Below are positions 22,961-43,700 of a stretch of 64,000 nt of DNA, in pieces. The stretch is from Lucifuga dentata. Lineage: Eukaryota > Chordata > Actinopteri > Ophidiiformes > Bythitidae. The stretch covers positions 18,758 to 82,757 of the forward strand of contig VXCM01001293.1 in NCBI GenBank assembly GCA_014773175.1. Reading direction: 5' to 3'. The notes beneath the pieces are model-generated. The model was given only the letters and a program-made list of their open reading frames with translations. It was not told the origin of the DNA and did not search any database. Position 1 is the first letter of the stretch; every line of letters begins with the position of its first letter. A program made the translations under genes and the position numbers.

Positions 22961-25900
22961 TTAAGACGGGCTGGTGAAAGGTTTGATGAGACCAAGATCC
23001 ATAGCCTTGACCAGGCATGTGCGTGCCACATCAATGACCTCCTGCCTCTTAGGATTGTCCATTGCTTTGCCAATCACTGTGAGGATCTCCAGCATCTCAC
23101 TTTCAATCAGCTTCTTGGTCAGCTCACTGTTGTCTGAGTTGAGCATGTTGTAGACAATCACAAGGCCACGGTGCTGGATGTTGGGGTTGCTGTGGAGACA
23201 CAGCCTTTGCAGGATCTCCAGCCACTGGGAAGTCTGTTCAAAGAGATCAGTCATGATGTCAGTAACACGCAGTGGTAATATCACAGGAAGTATGTGATTG
23301 ATAGAATGGTTACTGGAAGAAAACAGAAATCATAAAGGACTACTGGTGGTTTTGCATGTTTGAGCCCAAAACATACTACCTAATACACATTACACTTACT
23401 GCCAACCACTTTCCAAAACATAAAACTGTATTTTAGTTTTTGTATTATTTTGCCAAACCTCTAAATCTTTCAAAGTGAAATGTTCAGGCAATTCACCCAC
23501 CTTAAAATTCAATGCAACTTATGCACAGTTGTAAAAGAAAATTCATTTTAATTTCTCAATAAATCTAAGCATATATTCCCTGGCGGAGACATACATTTTC
23601 TTTCATGTAGCTCAATGTTGGAGCAGTTAAGTAAGTTTACAAAAATTTAATAAACGTTTTGTTTGCTGTGATGGATTACCTATCTCAAGCATGTTTCAAG
23701 TCTCTACAAGAATGACCTGAAACTAGCAGTATGTTTCGGGAAATGGTTGGCAGTAATGTAATGTGTGTGCGGGTTGTATCTATTGGGGTCAAACATACAA
23801 AACACCAGTATGGTCCTTTATTATCAACTTTCATTTAAATGTTGATAGTTTGAACATTTCTGGTCTCTGATATGACTTAAAATTAGTGTTTGAATTAAAG
23901 TGAGCCTGTATGTGCATCTGACAGCCTGATTTATCGAAGATAAACCTGAATGGACTTGTCAGGATATTTTGTGATACATTTATCGGCTGTGCCTCAGAAT
24001 TTTCACCCTAGCATAGTACAAATTCTTTCATATCAGAATTAAAACTATGACACACACTATAATTAAATGAGGAGCATGGTTGTACATACCACCAGGGTCA
24101 TTTTGAGGCAGAGTTTCTTCTGAGCAGCAGTGAGCATGGCCAAAGCTCCAGCCGCAGCAGTCTGGAGACTTTCGTCATCCTCACCACAAAGCAGCACCAG
24201 CAGCTTCAGCTTGTCATTGCCATCATCTATGTAACGTTCTTGGACCTGGAATGCACACATGCACGCACACATTTTTATTTAGCCATGAACTGTGTTTACA
24301 CATTATTTTCACACAGCATTTATGATGTGCCATCCATTATTATTTATCTTCTCACCTCTTTACATGTCACAAGGTTGCACATGCACTCAGTGGCAGCCTG
24401 TCTGATTTGGTCATGCTCTTCAAACATGTAGTTCTCAATCTCTGGCAAAGCTTTCTCCTTCACAATTTTTACTCTACAAAGGAGATAAGAAGTAAAGTGA
24501 AAAGCATGATACTGCAAAACATGCCAGCTTCAGTACAGGTACCTGTGTGACTTGAACTATTAAACATTACACTCTTTCTGAGAAGTACAGGGACCATAAT
24601 ATCATGTAACGTTCACCTCAGTTTTTCACTGTAACCAGCCAAGTTGGTCAGGCCTCGCAGAGCTTCATAGTTTTGTATTCCATCTCTATCTGTGTGTAGA
24701 AGACTGATTAAAGGCCGCACCACCTCATACACCTGCCAGGAAAGAGAGAGCGACGTGTGAGAAAGTCATGGTGATTCAATAAATTTCCACTGAAATAACT
24801 CTCACCCACCCCACCCCTCTGCTGTCAAAAGAGCCCTGCATGGGCCCCAATTTTAGGCCCATGCCCGGCCTGCCCTACACAGTTCTGTCAGAACCCGACC
24901 CAAAGTCCCAGACTTAATGAAGTTCTCAGCTCCAGCCCGACCCGAGGCCTGTGGTCTTTTTATTTGTTGTTGTTTTTATAAGCAGTCATCTGCTCTTTTC
25001 AAAGTAAAAGTAGCAGCTGTCAGCTGCTGCTGCAGCGTTCAGAAAACAGTGATGGCTTCTGAGTCAACATGTGAGCACAGCATCAGGAGGTGTGTTATGA
25101 CTGTGAGGAAGGGTGGGGGGGGCGAGCCAGTGTTGTGAAATTCAGCCCGAGGCCTGGCCTGATTTATAAATTGCATCGGGGCAAGCAGTTGCATTAGAAA
25201 ACAGGCTAATTCTGCTGCACTGGACAAACCTGCAACTAATCAGTTTGTTGCTGTTTAAGGTTAAAAGTCTCTCTCAGCATGGTTGAAAACCAGTGAATGG
25301 AGAGTTTTTAAAACAAAGGAGCTGTGCAGTTCTTACCCTCTCACCAGGGAAGGCAATCTCTGGGTTTGAAATAGCTGCAATCTTGGCAAGGGCATGGCAG
25401 GCTTTCACCTTCCCAGCATCTGTCCCCTCCAGAGCCAGTGGAATCAAAGCCTAAGGGTAGAATCACAACAAGTGGTGTTTTCTTCAATAGAGACAGTGAA
25501 AACACTACAGCTAGCAGGGTTTGGTGCTTAGCAATGTGTCATCTGTAGGAGCCACCCTTTAGGAATATTCTATGGGTTGTTTTATGGAAAAATAGCCAAC
25601 AAAGTGACCTTATGACCAAACTTTTACATTTTAGAGTCACTTGGACACTTGATCTTGCTGATCTTGGGAGCCTGTAGCAGCCTGAAAGTTTTGATTTTTA
25701 CAAAGCTGATAGTTATGTGTCTTCAAGCTTGCTTAAGCACACATCAGCTTCCAAACCTGTGACTCACCTTTCCTCCACCTTGAGCTACAATGGTACCACG
25801 ATCTTTGGGATCCTCAGACAGTGCCAAGAACACCCTGAGGATAAAAACAGAAAAGAGGCTCAATAATCAGATGACATTGAAGTTTAAGGACAACAGAGGA

Positions 25901-28900
25901 AATGGTTTTAGGCTTATGTTTCCTCCTCTTTCATCAGGCTGTTGTTTTCGGTCTGTTATATGAACACTATAGAAAAGATATCCTCACCAACCTTGCCAGC
26001 ATCTCCTTGGTCTGGTCAGTCAGGATGGAGTTATCCGCTTTGACCATGACTGCAAGAGCCGATGTAACTCCGGCCTTCAGGAGCCTTTTCACTCTTTTTT
26101 CAATAAAGTCCTTCTTGTCCTGAAGAAACAAAATACCCCTCATTGCTAAAACAGAAGAATACTGTTGGTGCATCTCTGTGCAAGAGCAAATGCAGCATTT
26201 CCTGTTTTGCATGTGGTAGTTTATGCTGTGGTCTGGTATCTGAAGAAATTACTGATTGTTTGTTGTTTTTTTTTTTAGTTTCTCTCCTCTTACCTTAGGG
26301 TGTTGCTCAGGGACATGTTGCTTGGAGAACTTGGCCAGTTGAACCAGTTCAGGGATGATTTCTTTCTTGTCATAGCAGTTGGTGCAGTTAACCAGGGTGC
26401 AAGCTACTGCATACAAGATTGTCTTATCCTTGGACTAATAACACAGAGGAAGGAGAAAAGTGATTTCTAATGTAGCGCTGGGCATAGTGAAATCAAAAAC
26501 ATGCATTCATGACAGCAGCCCTTTGTGTTTATTTCTGTCTGTTAATTTTATACCTTGGCCAGTTCAAACATGGCTTTCATGGCAGGGTCATCTTCAACAA
26601 AGTCATCTTTTACATCAGCATCATTAGTCAGATACGCAAGACCCTCAATAGCCCACTTCCTTGTTTTGGTATCAATCTGAGGATTACAAAGCCACCTGTA
26701 ATGTGGAAAGACAAATGTGAATGACTCATTCTCAGTGCAATGGTGCAGCAAACACCAAAATGACATGATTACTAGTAACGTAGGTGTTTACCATCTGCTT
26801 AAAACCTGATACTCATATTGGATCGGTTTTAGATGACTTTTGTTATTACTGAGCTTTTTATATTTTCTTCTTACTACTTTTTTTTTCCCCCTGTAATATG
26901 GTAGTCCCTACTTTCTGTCATACACACTAAAAGTCACTCAAAACAATATGTGTGAGTGAGTACTCACTTCCTGCACTGCTTGGCCAACTTCTCTGTGGAG
27001 CCTTCAGCAAACTGTCTCAAACTGTAGTCATCACCACCGGCTGAACCAAGTTTACAGAGGCCCTGGGGAACACATGCACACACACACACAGAGAGCATTA
27101 GGGTAAATCTAGAAAGCATGCTTCATGATAGCAATCAAAAGTAGATGATCATTGTGTAATGTTATCATGTTATCTGTATATGTTATGTTATCTTATACTA
27201 TCCTTGTTACCATCTGTGCCTAGGTCATAAAGTTCTGTTCTATTCTGTTTTATGTACACTCACCACCAGTGCACGTATTTTAATCTTCTCATTCTTGGTT
27301 TTCTTGTAGATGTCCTTGAGCAATGACACACCATTGGTGATGATGAAGCTGGCACGGCTCATCTTCGATGAGGAGTGGATCAAAGCCTCCACAGCAACCA
27401 TCTGATCCACCTCACGCTCAGAGCCACACAGAGCCACCATCATCTCCATGATGCCCTGCTGTCCAACCAGGGCGTTACCAACATCGAAGGGACCCTGCAG
27501 CAGCCCTGAGATGGTGTTGACAGCATGAATGGTCTTGTCCATGTTGTTGGGGTCAATCTTGGATCTGTGGGGAAGAAAGTGTTTTAGTGTGTTTCAGTCT
27601 TTTATTCTAGGGGTTGTTATTATGAGCAGTTGTGTTATTTGTTGAAAGTTTTGATCCAGGTTAAAACAAGTCTTAGTGTTGTCTTGGTCTCCATTTATGA
27701 GAGATGATCATTTCTGAGCCTTGTATAGACAGATATAACTCTGAAGTGTTGCATGTATTTGTTTTTTAATCTCCTTTCACCTTGACAGTTTTTACCACAA
27801 TGCTAGAAAGATTTTCATAGTGAATAGCTAAATCAGATGAGTAGGGTGGGTTCTGAAAGCCACAATCATAGCAGCTGCTAAGTACACAATCGTTGTAGGT
27901 TTATCCAGTTTGTCAATCTTGCAGACCTCACAGGCCCTTGGGTACCTCTAAAACTTAAAAGTTATAATCACTTAGCTCAAAAGAATGCAAATAGTGTACA
28001 AAAACACTGAATGAATTATATTACTTTCATATAGACATATTACAGCACTTGTGATCTTCCTAATGTGTCAGGCTCAGTACTTTATCAATTTCACAGACTG
28101 TCTTGGCTACAATACTGGTAAAAGGAGATTGTGTTGAAGAACATACTTAATGTATTCATTGCAAATGTCCTTGAAGTTGCTTCTCTCTGGGTCACATTTG
28201 AGATCATCGTAGAGCCTGTTGAGGAGCACGCTGGCAATCAGCTGTGTGTTCTCTGTCAGCTGCAGCTGATCTGGCAGTTCAGGAACCTGACCACATACTT
28301 TGAGGATCTTCTTCAGACCTGGACAACAAACATACATGTAGACTTGGATACAGCTTCTCAAAGAGTCTGAGAGGACTGAATCAGCGAACTAATGCAGCTG
28401 TCCTACACACCATGGTCAATAGTGAAAAGGGACCTGGAGTTGTCTTTTTCTTTATTGTCTTTTCGAGGTACATTCTTGCTCAGGAGGTTCAGAGCCTGAT
28501 CTCTGCCATGGCCAGAGACCTTCTGACTCCCAGTCATCTCCAGCAGAGAGAGTAGAATGGTCTTCAGATCTTTAGATGCATCTGCAGATGGATCGACAGA
28601 TGCACACGTTTGCATTTGTCACTCAATACTGCTGTGAAACATTAGCTCCAGTATGTGATTCTACAGGTTTAGCTAAAGTTTAAAATATGAACACTGAGAA
28701 TAATTGTCCATACTAAAATCTACTTATTGTCACAGACACACTTGATGTTTTTCTCTCACCCAAAACCAATGCTTCTTCTTTCCCATACTCCCTTTTGTCT
28801 CCACCAGTGAGCGAGTCATTGATGCACTGGAAGAGGTTGCATGTTGCCAGGGCAATCTCCTCATTGTCAACAGCCATGATGCTGCACATCTTATCAACAC

Positions 28901-30330
28901 CCACCATATGAACAATAGCCATTGCCTGTATATAGAAATATACAACATGAATGTAGTTGTTACTCTTACTAGCATCATATTAAACACTTGACTAGATTTT
29001 GAAGAGGCTAAGGTTGTCTCCCACAATTTAATGTCCCTGTATTTGTTTTAGTTTTTTTTTTTCTATGTTTGTTTTCTCTGTTTCTACTATCACGCTCACC
29101 CGAGCTTTGTGACCTGTGCACATTCCAGACAAAGTACGAACAGCAGCCAAGATCATTTCTGGTTTGCCCGTCTCTATCATATTGAGCAGCAGAGGGACTC
29201 CATTGTTCTGGAAGATTCTCTCTGCTCCAGCTTCTTCTCTGGACAGGACAATCAGGTTGTTTGCAGCCTAAATTTAAAAAAAAAAAGAGAGAGAGAGAAG
29301 TAAAACCTCAAGTCTGCATCTACATCTGGGCCAATAATAATATTTAGCTTTAAATTAGAAGAAAATACCTACTTTTTCCCTCTTCTCCTTTTCCATTTCT
29401 TCATCAAGGAGGATGTCAAACATGTTCTGTACCCTTGAGTCTGTGGAGAATGTTGTTTTGAGCTGTGGAGAAGCAAAATGTAACTTTGATCAATCCCTGT
29501 AGCAATACATTAACACTGGACATCACACAAATACAGGCACACAAACTGTGTAATAGATATGTGTCTCTGTCCATTTCCTCAACTATAGCAGAAGACTAGT
29601 TATAATTCCACAGGAAAATGATCAAAATAATGATAGAAATGCTGATTATTTAGTGAATCCTGGATACATGTAGAGTCATGGTCTTGCTCTTTCCTATACA
29701 CTCTGTTAGCATAAAACTGTCAACTGTTTGTCTTGGTACCATAATCCTGTATGCTGACCTTAGCTTGGATGTCTGCCCCCAGTCTGCGAAGAGTTTCCAG
29801 AAAAATCTTGTTCTTTGGTTCAAGGGTGGCGCATTTCTGAACATCTTTGAATGCCATATCCAGTTTTCCCAGTTTCTCCAGGGCTTGGCAGCGTCGGTAC
29901 AATGCTTTAATATCTGATGCATCAACATCAATGGCTAGAAAAGTATAAAAAAGTCATAATAAGCTTGTGGTGATTTAAATAAATTTTGTATTTGTTGTGT
30001 AAATTGTTGTTTTTTGTTTTGGTTTCTATATTGGATACCCCACCTTTGGTTGCATCAGTGGCTGCATTGGCATAGTTTTCCTGCAACAATAAGAGTCAGA
30101 TTGCCATAATGTAAACACACTTATACTTCAGTTTGTTTGTTGATGTACTAATTTACTGAAAAGCTTACCTTTTTTAGGTAACATGCAGATCTGTTCCTGT
30201 GAATGACAGCCAGTGCTTTCTTGTCCTTGCACACTTTGATAGCTTTAGTGTAGCACTCAATGGCCTTATTAATATCTCCTGCCTGGAAGTGCTTATTTCC
30301 TTCTTCTTTTAACTGATTCTGGTCACCCAT
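22961..30330 (-). CDS. unc45b: UNC45B, myosin co-chaperone (complete, 19 coding exons)
   Basis: UNC45B works with Hsp90 in the cytosol of striated muscle to fold the myosin motor domain during thick-filament assembly. Nineteen minus-strand exons keep one frame of 930 residues (human protein 931): 30169-30330, 30044-30080, 29759-29934, 29373-29462, 29100-29267, 28760-28925, 28411-28581, 28147-28318, 27264-27564, 26968-27062, 26554-26695, 26294-26434, 25992-26119, 25768-25834, 25337-25450, 24617-24732, 24356-24473, 24090-24245, 22961-23233. Domains: N-terminal TPR repeats (residues about 4-115; [31 protein letters not shown]), a central armadillo region, and a C-terminal UCS region ([45 protein letters not shown]). 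The B paralogue is chosen because the whole sequence follows UNC45B. One donor (exon ending at 25,992) is weak, GTTGGT, but is forced by the frame. The ATG follows an acceptor-like TTTACTAAATAG, so an upstream untranslated exon is likely. Confidence 0.96.
23332..23820. mobile_element. TTAA-type MITE copy in the last unc45b intron
   Basis: About 489 bp. It begins ATAAAGGACTACTGGTGG and ends CACCAGTATGGTCCTTTAT, the inverse. The TTAA is changed to ATAA on the left and TTAT on the right. It sits wholly within an intron and does not touch splice sites. Confidence 0.75.
24780..25270. repeat. Repeat-like insertion in an unc45b intron
   Basis: Richer in GC than neighbouring introns, with repeated CCCGACC/GGCCTG words (AGCCCGACCCGAGGCCTG, AGCCCGAGGCCTGGCC). 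It looks like a diverged DNA-transposon copy. No terminal repeats or target duplication were identified, so the limits are approximate. Confidence 0.4.
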
Positions 30331-31020
30331 CTATTTAGTAAAAAAATGAGATTAAGAAAAATCTAAAGATCCTGGAAAATGTAATATTCCATTTAAAATC
30401 AAAAGTGTTTTTCATGCATGTCCCATCACTTTCCTTTGTTTGACAATATGAATTCAACAGTAAATCTTGACAATTAAACCATGTCAATGTTATCAATCAA
30501 TGTAAATGGAGTATAGTAAGGTCATAAAAAGTCAAACATACAGAAGATTTTGGATATGAGCAAATATTTCAAACAGATAAAGAATAAAACCAAATCAGAT
30601 GAACAATTTTATATTTTTTTACATTGCAAAGATACAGTTTATGACTTAAGCGTGTAAGCATAACCATACCCCACATTCCCTCTGAATAGCTGGCTAATCA
30701 TAATCTGTCAGCATTAGAACAATGTTTAACGCTAGTGTATGATTAGAAATGTTTTTTCTCACCCTTTTTTTAATATGTGTCCTGCTGTGCTGGGTCTCCT
30801 GAAGCAAATGGTCCTGCACATGTTATCTCCAACTTTAAATGGCCTCCCTCAGGCCTTATTTGGGCATGGTCTTGGACTCCAGCAGGGGCCTAACTACACA
30901 TGCCACTTTCCTAATGGACAGATACCATCTCCCCCTGCTCCCCTGATAGGCAATCACTTCAGTCTATCCCCCTCTGACTCCCAATACTTAATGCCCAACA
31001 CATACCTGGATGTCAATCAA

Positions 31021-31057
31021 AACCTGACAAAAAAAAAAAAAAAAAAAAAAAAAAAGG
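31021..31057 (+). repeat. Long poly(A) tract
   Basis: An uninterrupted run of about 37 A. It could be the tail of an old retroposed sequence, but the preceding 300 bp match nothing I recognise and no flanking target duplication was found. Confidence 0.7.
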
Positions 31058-31684
31058 CCTGATCTCTGTGGAAGCTGTACATTACCTTCAGGATTATGTG
31101 TTGATTCCTTCCTATGTCCTATTTTTCCTGTTATTGCTCCTGTTTGAATGGTCTGGACCTTCAATCTCTGGCACTCTTTCAGTCTTATGTAACTTTCATC
31201 CACCTCGACTTATATTTATACAGGCTCTCACTTAGATGGAACAAAACCAAAAAGGATCATCCATGAAGGATAGGGGGTCCACTCAAAGAACCTGAAAATA
31301 CAATTAGAAGAATTTTGTACCAAAGGCCATGACAAACCATAATTAAGTGCATTGCAGCCACTTTGCTTTCAAGGTCTTAATGCGACAGACATTAATAAAT
31401 CCCCATTTTTGTGAGAGTCACCCCCCNCCCCCCCCCCCCCCCCTTAGAAGTTGGACTGCTCCTGATAATGTCTATTTAGGGCGTAGGTATGATGACAGCT
31501 GAGAAGTCACCAGCAAATGCCTGATCCAAGTGGAAGCAGTGTGTGTGTGCGTGTGTGTGCGCGCACGTGTGTGTGGGTGTGTGTTACGAGTGTTGGGGGA
31601 CTGACAGCTGTAGGACTACAGAGGAGCCTAGCAACTTCTGGAAAGAGAAGGATCTCGAGCCTGAAAACACTGCACATGCATGCA

Positions 31685-31685
<1 letters not shown>

Positions 31686-31718
<33 letters not shown>
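31686..31718. repeat. (GT)n microsatellite
   Basis: GT tract that passes into CACGCACACG at its end. A related imperfect GT/GC tract lies at 31,539-31,575. Confidence 0.9.
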
Positions 31719-31719
<1 letters not shown>

Positions 31720-34171
31720 ACGCACACGTGGACGCGCATGCAGTGCATGTGTCTGTGTGGAGGGAGGAGAGACACAAATAAATAACAGAACTATAAAAGA
31801 GGATAGAACAAAATATAATAATAGAATAGAATAGAATAGAATAGATATCAATATATAAATTGTAGCCTATATTTTACAGTATATATTAATTTTACAGATT
31901 TCAAAGGGTTGTTGCTGTGACTACAGTTATTGGCATTCGAGGTTCGAGGTTATTGGCATTGTGGTTCATGGTTCTTGTGGTTTGCATGTATTTCCAGCTC
32001 AGGAAATTATTTGTCACTGTTAATTCTGAGGAATCTAATCTATTTGGTGAGACAGTGCACTATAGGTGTTATAGAATATGAGAGGATATATATAAATGAC
32101 TTCAAAATGGTAATTTGGGTAATAGTAGAAATTAATATTTCAGAGAAACTGCAACTATGTCCTGTTCAAGCAAAAGAATACTGAAGCCAAAAAAGACAGA
32201 AGCCACATTCTAAGTACTGCTGCAAAAAAAAAAACAAAAAAAAACAAAAAAAAAAAACCTCTCATACACAGGAGTACAGCCTTTTTGTTTGTGAAAATCT
32301 TGCCATTGCTGCCAAGCCTGTAAACAAAAAACAGCACAGCAAAACATATTTCCAAGGCATTGTTTGTTGTTTACAGAGCAATAACAACAAACATAGTCCA
32401 AAAATGGATCCAATGACAATCAAGACAGGAAAAAGTTTCTGGACCAACCAGTGGTCTGCCTTACTCTGTCTTGTTTAAAAGTACCTGATACATGTCTAGA
32501 AAATTCCTGAAAAACATTTTTTTTGTTTTTGTTTTTGTATTGAAATAAGTTGAAATAATAATAATTAACTGATCTGACAGATGTTTTCACTTGTCTGAAG
32601 AAAATAAGACTTTATAACAGACAAAATAATTGATAAGATGCAAAATTTTGCTTTGTGTTACTATCATGAATACACAGAGAACAATTTATTCCAGCACAGA
32701 TTCAGCCCTTATGAAGATTCCCATGTCAAAAGCCAAATTCGCATGTGAAAAGGTACTTTTCAGCACATTCATTTGGATTTATTTTTTTATTTTTTAATTT
32801 ATTTTATTATTATTATTTTTTACATTTATCAAATTCTGAAATCAAATCAAAGAAAGGGAAAAAAAATCACAAATTTCAAAGGATGTTTCCAAAATGAATG
32901 AGCACTGCAATAAATGAACAAAATAGATACCAAAATTTTGTAAATATTGTATAGGTATGGAGGTTTTGTATTGTGTGTTCAGTATATAGTGTGAATGGCT
33001 GCATTTTATGACTGAATGCGTTAGATGACAGTGACACAGGGTCATATAAATGTAAAACTTGATGTGCCATATGTGCAATAAATCTCGCAGCATTGTTCCT
33101 TTACTTTGGCTGTCATGCGCAGTTTTACTCTCATCCGGTCACTTGTTTCCCTCCCTGCAGGAAAAGTCTGTCATTACTCATAATAAGACCTTAACAGTGT
33201 TTCCGGAGTGTCATACAAAGTAAAGGCCCACACAAATAACGCTGCATTATTATACAAATTACACTTTAAAGCTACACCTTTATTTGTGAAAGGCAGCAGG
33301 ACTGGTTTTGCCATTGTAAAAGGATTATCTGTATATACTGTAAATTATCAAAAACCTCTACAATTACATCAGACAACTGCAAGATATTATAACTGACAAA
33401 TAGATTACCTGTTGTAACTGTCTGGATGCAAGGATTCAGGAAAACTGTACTCTACTTGTTTTAAGTATTTATCATAGAATATTTCCATAATCAGCTTTCC
33501 AGAACTGGTTTCAATCTAAGCCTAATATTCCTCTTGAAACATGTTTATTCAAAAGCTGGATTTAAAAAAATAAATAAATAAATAACTTGGTTTTGTTAAG
33601 TAAACATTTTATTTATAGATGCGAGTATATCAAGGTTAAATCCCAAATTATCAAGTGGAACATTAATCTGAGATAATTTAGAAAACCAATTTATATGAAC
33701 TGCTGATTTCTTTTTCTAGATTTATGTATTCTGATATTAAATGACCCCCATTTTTAGTTTATCTGCTTTCATTTTCAGATTTGTATAATCTAATAATTTT
33801 GGATTTCTTTAATTTGGTTCTTTTCTTATGTTGTGGTATGCTTCATTTCTATGGATCTCCAATTTAGCCGGATATTACATCCACATGCCATTGTTGAACA
33901 TCAATTTCCAACTCTACGGATACCGATATGGTGTTGGTCATGTTTGATTTCAAATTTTTTGCAACATGGAACGAGTGAGCGCGTCCACATACGTCTGGCT
34001 GTTTGAGACTGAATAAACTGCTTTAATTTGAAAACATCCGACCGGAATATGCTCGCTATCTCTGGAGCTTCTTGTGTTCTCCTCATCTTCCGACCAAAGA
34101 GTGCAAATACAACTATCTTCATTTAGTAGAAATCGTTAGTTCTTTTCCATTCACCGTTTAAGTGATGTAGG

Positions 34172-40710
<6,539 letters not shown>

Positions 40711-43700
40711 CTTCCTCACCATCACCACTGAACTCACCAGCAGCCACAGAATAACCTGCAGGAAGGATGGATGGATGGAGGGAGGGATGGAGGGAGGGAT
40801 GGAGGGATGAAGGAAAGGAGGAAATGCAGATGGGATTTAAGCTTTCAGTCTGAACATACAGAGCCTTCACTAATATTGGTAATATTGGTAATATTAATAT
40901 TGGTTTTCTTGATAAATAAAAGCAGAGCCATGAAAAAAATATCTTTGTTTCTCCTTAAGATCTTTCATTCAAAATACGAACACAAATATAACCTTTAATT
41001 ACAGTAAAATAACTGAAAGGAAAAAAATTCTTATCAAGAAACAAATGTTTTTCTCAATGTGTGAATAATTATTTGCAAATTTTAAGTAAATGAAGTATTG
41101 TAGTATCTGAAGATTGTACTACATAATCAGATTAATGTTCAATTCAGTGGAAGAAGTAACATAATTTTAATTTGATGAGACTCAGGTGTGTTTCCTCACC
41201 CAGGTAACTGTCATCATAGCTGCCCTGCACCTGTCGGGTCTGAATCTGCCTGGTGACAGACAGCAGGAAGTAAGAGGGGTAGTAGGCCTTGACAATCTCC
41301 TCTGTGGTGGCTGAGATCAGCTGACCTGTGTAGACAGAAAGGGTCAGAGGTCAGGGGTTACACCAAGATGCATGCCTTTTGAACTTTGACTTCTGAGGTG
41401 TCTGACTGGCAGGGTCAGACTGAATCTCTGCAGGAGTTTCTGATTCTGAGAATCACCTTGCCAGTAAAAGCTGCCAGGTCCTCCAAGCACGATGCGTCCG
41501 TCCTGCAACAAAGAGGAAGTTCATCACGACTTTCAACAAACGTTCAAACTGCAGAGAAAACATGGAAGCTGTGATGTGACTCACTCACTACACATCTTCA
41601 TGCCCTGTTCAGATTTCTGCCTCTGTCTAAGTGGCTCATATAGTGTCTCTAAAAAAGACCTGTCTCTAATAAAGGCCTGTCTCTAATAAAAGCCTGTCTC
41701 TAATAAAGGTCTGTCTCTAATAAAAGCCTGTCTCTACTAAAGACCTGAGTCTAATAAAGCCTGTCACTAATAAAGGCCTGTCTCTAATAAAGGCCTGTCT
41801 CTAATAAAAGCCTGTCTCTACTAAAGACCTGTCTCTAATAAAAACCTGTCTCTAATAAAGGCCTGTCTCTAATAAAGACCTGTCTCTAATAAAGCTTGTC
41901 TCTAATAAAGATCTATCTCTAATAAAAGCCTGTCTCTAATAAAGACTTGTCTCTACTAAAGACCTGTCTCTAATAAAAACCTGTCTCTAATAAAGGTCTG
42001 TCTCTAATAAAGCCTGTCTCTAATAAAGCTCTATCTCTAATAAAAGCCTGTCTCTAATAAAGACCTGTCTCTAATAAAGCCTGTCTCTAATAAAGACCTG
42101 TCTCTAATAAAGCCTGTCTCTAATAAAGATCTATCTCGAATAAAAGCCTGTCTCTAATAAAGACCTGTCTCTAATAAAAGCCTGTCTCTAACAAAGGGCT
42201 GTCTCTAATAAAAGCCTGTCTGTAATAAAGACCTCTCTCTAATAAAAACCTGTCTCTAATAAAAGCTTGTCTCTAATAAAGACCTGTCTCTAATAAAGAC
42301 CTGTCTGTAATAAAAGCCTGTCTCTAATAAAGCCTGTCTCTAATAAAGCCTGTCTCTAATAAATACCTTTCTGTAATAAAAACCTGTCTCCTATATTGGC
42401 CGAGTTCTCTCTGCAGTTGAGGTAAATAAAGGCCCCGCCCACTAATAGAGCATTTATCACCATATATTTATCACCGCATTTATCATTTACCACCGTATAT
42501 TTATCACCAAGACTCTCATCAGGATCTGTGACATGTGACACGTGACACGTGACGTGATCGAAACATCCAATCAGCTGGTTTGTAAATGGTGTAGAGATGT
42601 GATTATATTTACCCTGGTGAAATCTGCGCTAAATCCTCCCTGACAGGAGCCCTGACCTGCAGGTCCATGTCTCTCTGCAGACACACAACACACAGAAACA
42701 CACAGGAAGTACAGGAAACACACACAACACACAGAAACACACAGGAAGTACAGGAAACACACATAACGCACAGAAACACACAGGAAGTACAGGAAACACA
42801 CACAACACACAGGAAACACACAGGAAGTACACACAATGCATAGGAAGTACACAGAAACATACACAAGAAGTACAGGAAACACAAAATACACAGGAAACTT
42901 ACACAACGCACAGGAAACACACAGGAAGTACAGGAAACACACACAATACACAGAAACACACAGGAAGTACAGGAAACACACAGGAAACACACAGGAAGTA
43001 CACAGGAAGTAAGGAAACACACAGAAAACACACACAACACACAATAAACACACAGGAAGTAAACACAACGCATAGGAAGTACACAGAAACACACACAGGA
43101 AGTACAGGAAATACGCACAATGCACAGGAAACACAGGAAACACACACAACACACAGGAAGCACACAGAAAACACACAGGAAACACACAGAAACATACACA
43201 CAACACACAGGAAACCCACAGGAAGTACTCAGCAGCCTTGTTCCATGAAAAGTAAAACTAATCCAGACTTTAAAGATGAAGATGAGGTTTGTACCTGTCA
43301 GAGGAAACGTGCTGTGTGTGACTGCAGTACCTTACCTGTCCTGCAGGGGGCATACTCCACAAATGTTCTGAGGCCGTCTACAGACAGGTAGCAGCTTCCT
43401 GTAATGTCGGCGAATGCTGTGTCGCGTTCGGTCCTCCAGTAATACCTGGGAGCGCAAGCCTGAGAGACAACGAGACCCCGCCTCATAAGTGATGACATCA
43501 TCATTTAATTTATGTTTTATAGTGACTGAAGCAGCAGCTTGTTAACCTGCAACTCGTTAACCTGAGTTACTGTTCACAAGCTAAAATATTACAGGATTTC
43601 TACTTTTACTGTAGTGTTGTTTATTTCTAAAATCACCATGACAACGCTGTTGACTGTTATGTTGTTCATATCATGTTGAACATCAAGGTGAAAATAACTT

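Larger units (their letters stand above)
30331..34171. other. Intergenic region between divergent unc45b and kif2a
   Basis: About 3.8 kb separate the two start codons, so promoters of both genes should lie here. I see a 37-bp poly(A) (31,021-31,057), a C-tract with an N (31,427), GT/GC microsatellites (31,539-31,575, 31,686-31,718), AT-rich low-complexity DNA (32,765-32,822) and an A-rich patch (32,224-32,257). The last few hundred bases before kif2a are less AT-rich and hold several CGs, as expected for a promoter, but no TATA box is obvious. Confidence 0.6.

Noticed and set aside
30739..31062. 107-codon frame ending in poly-Lys
   Set aside because: The Lys run is the poly(A) tract; the rest has no recognisable domain.
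42571..43219. Overlapping Cys/Val/Phe-rich minus-strand frames of about 200 codons
   Set aside because: They are translations of the CAGGAAGTACAGGAA minisatellite; one real 62-bp integrin exon (42,613-42,674) lies at the end.
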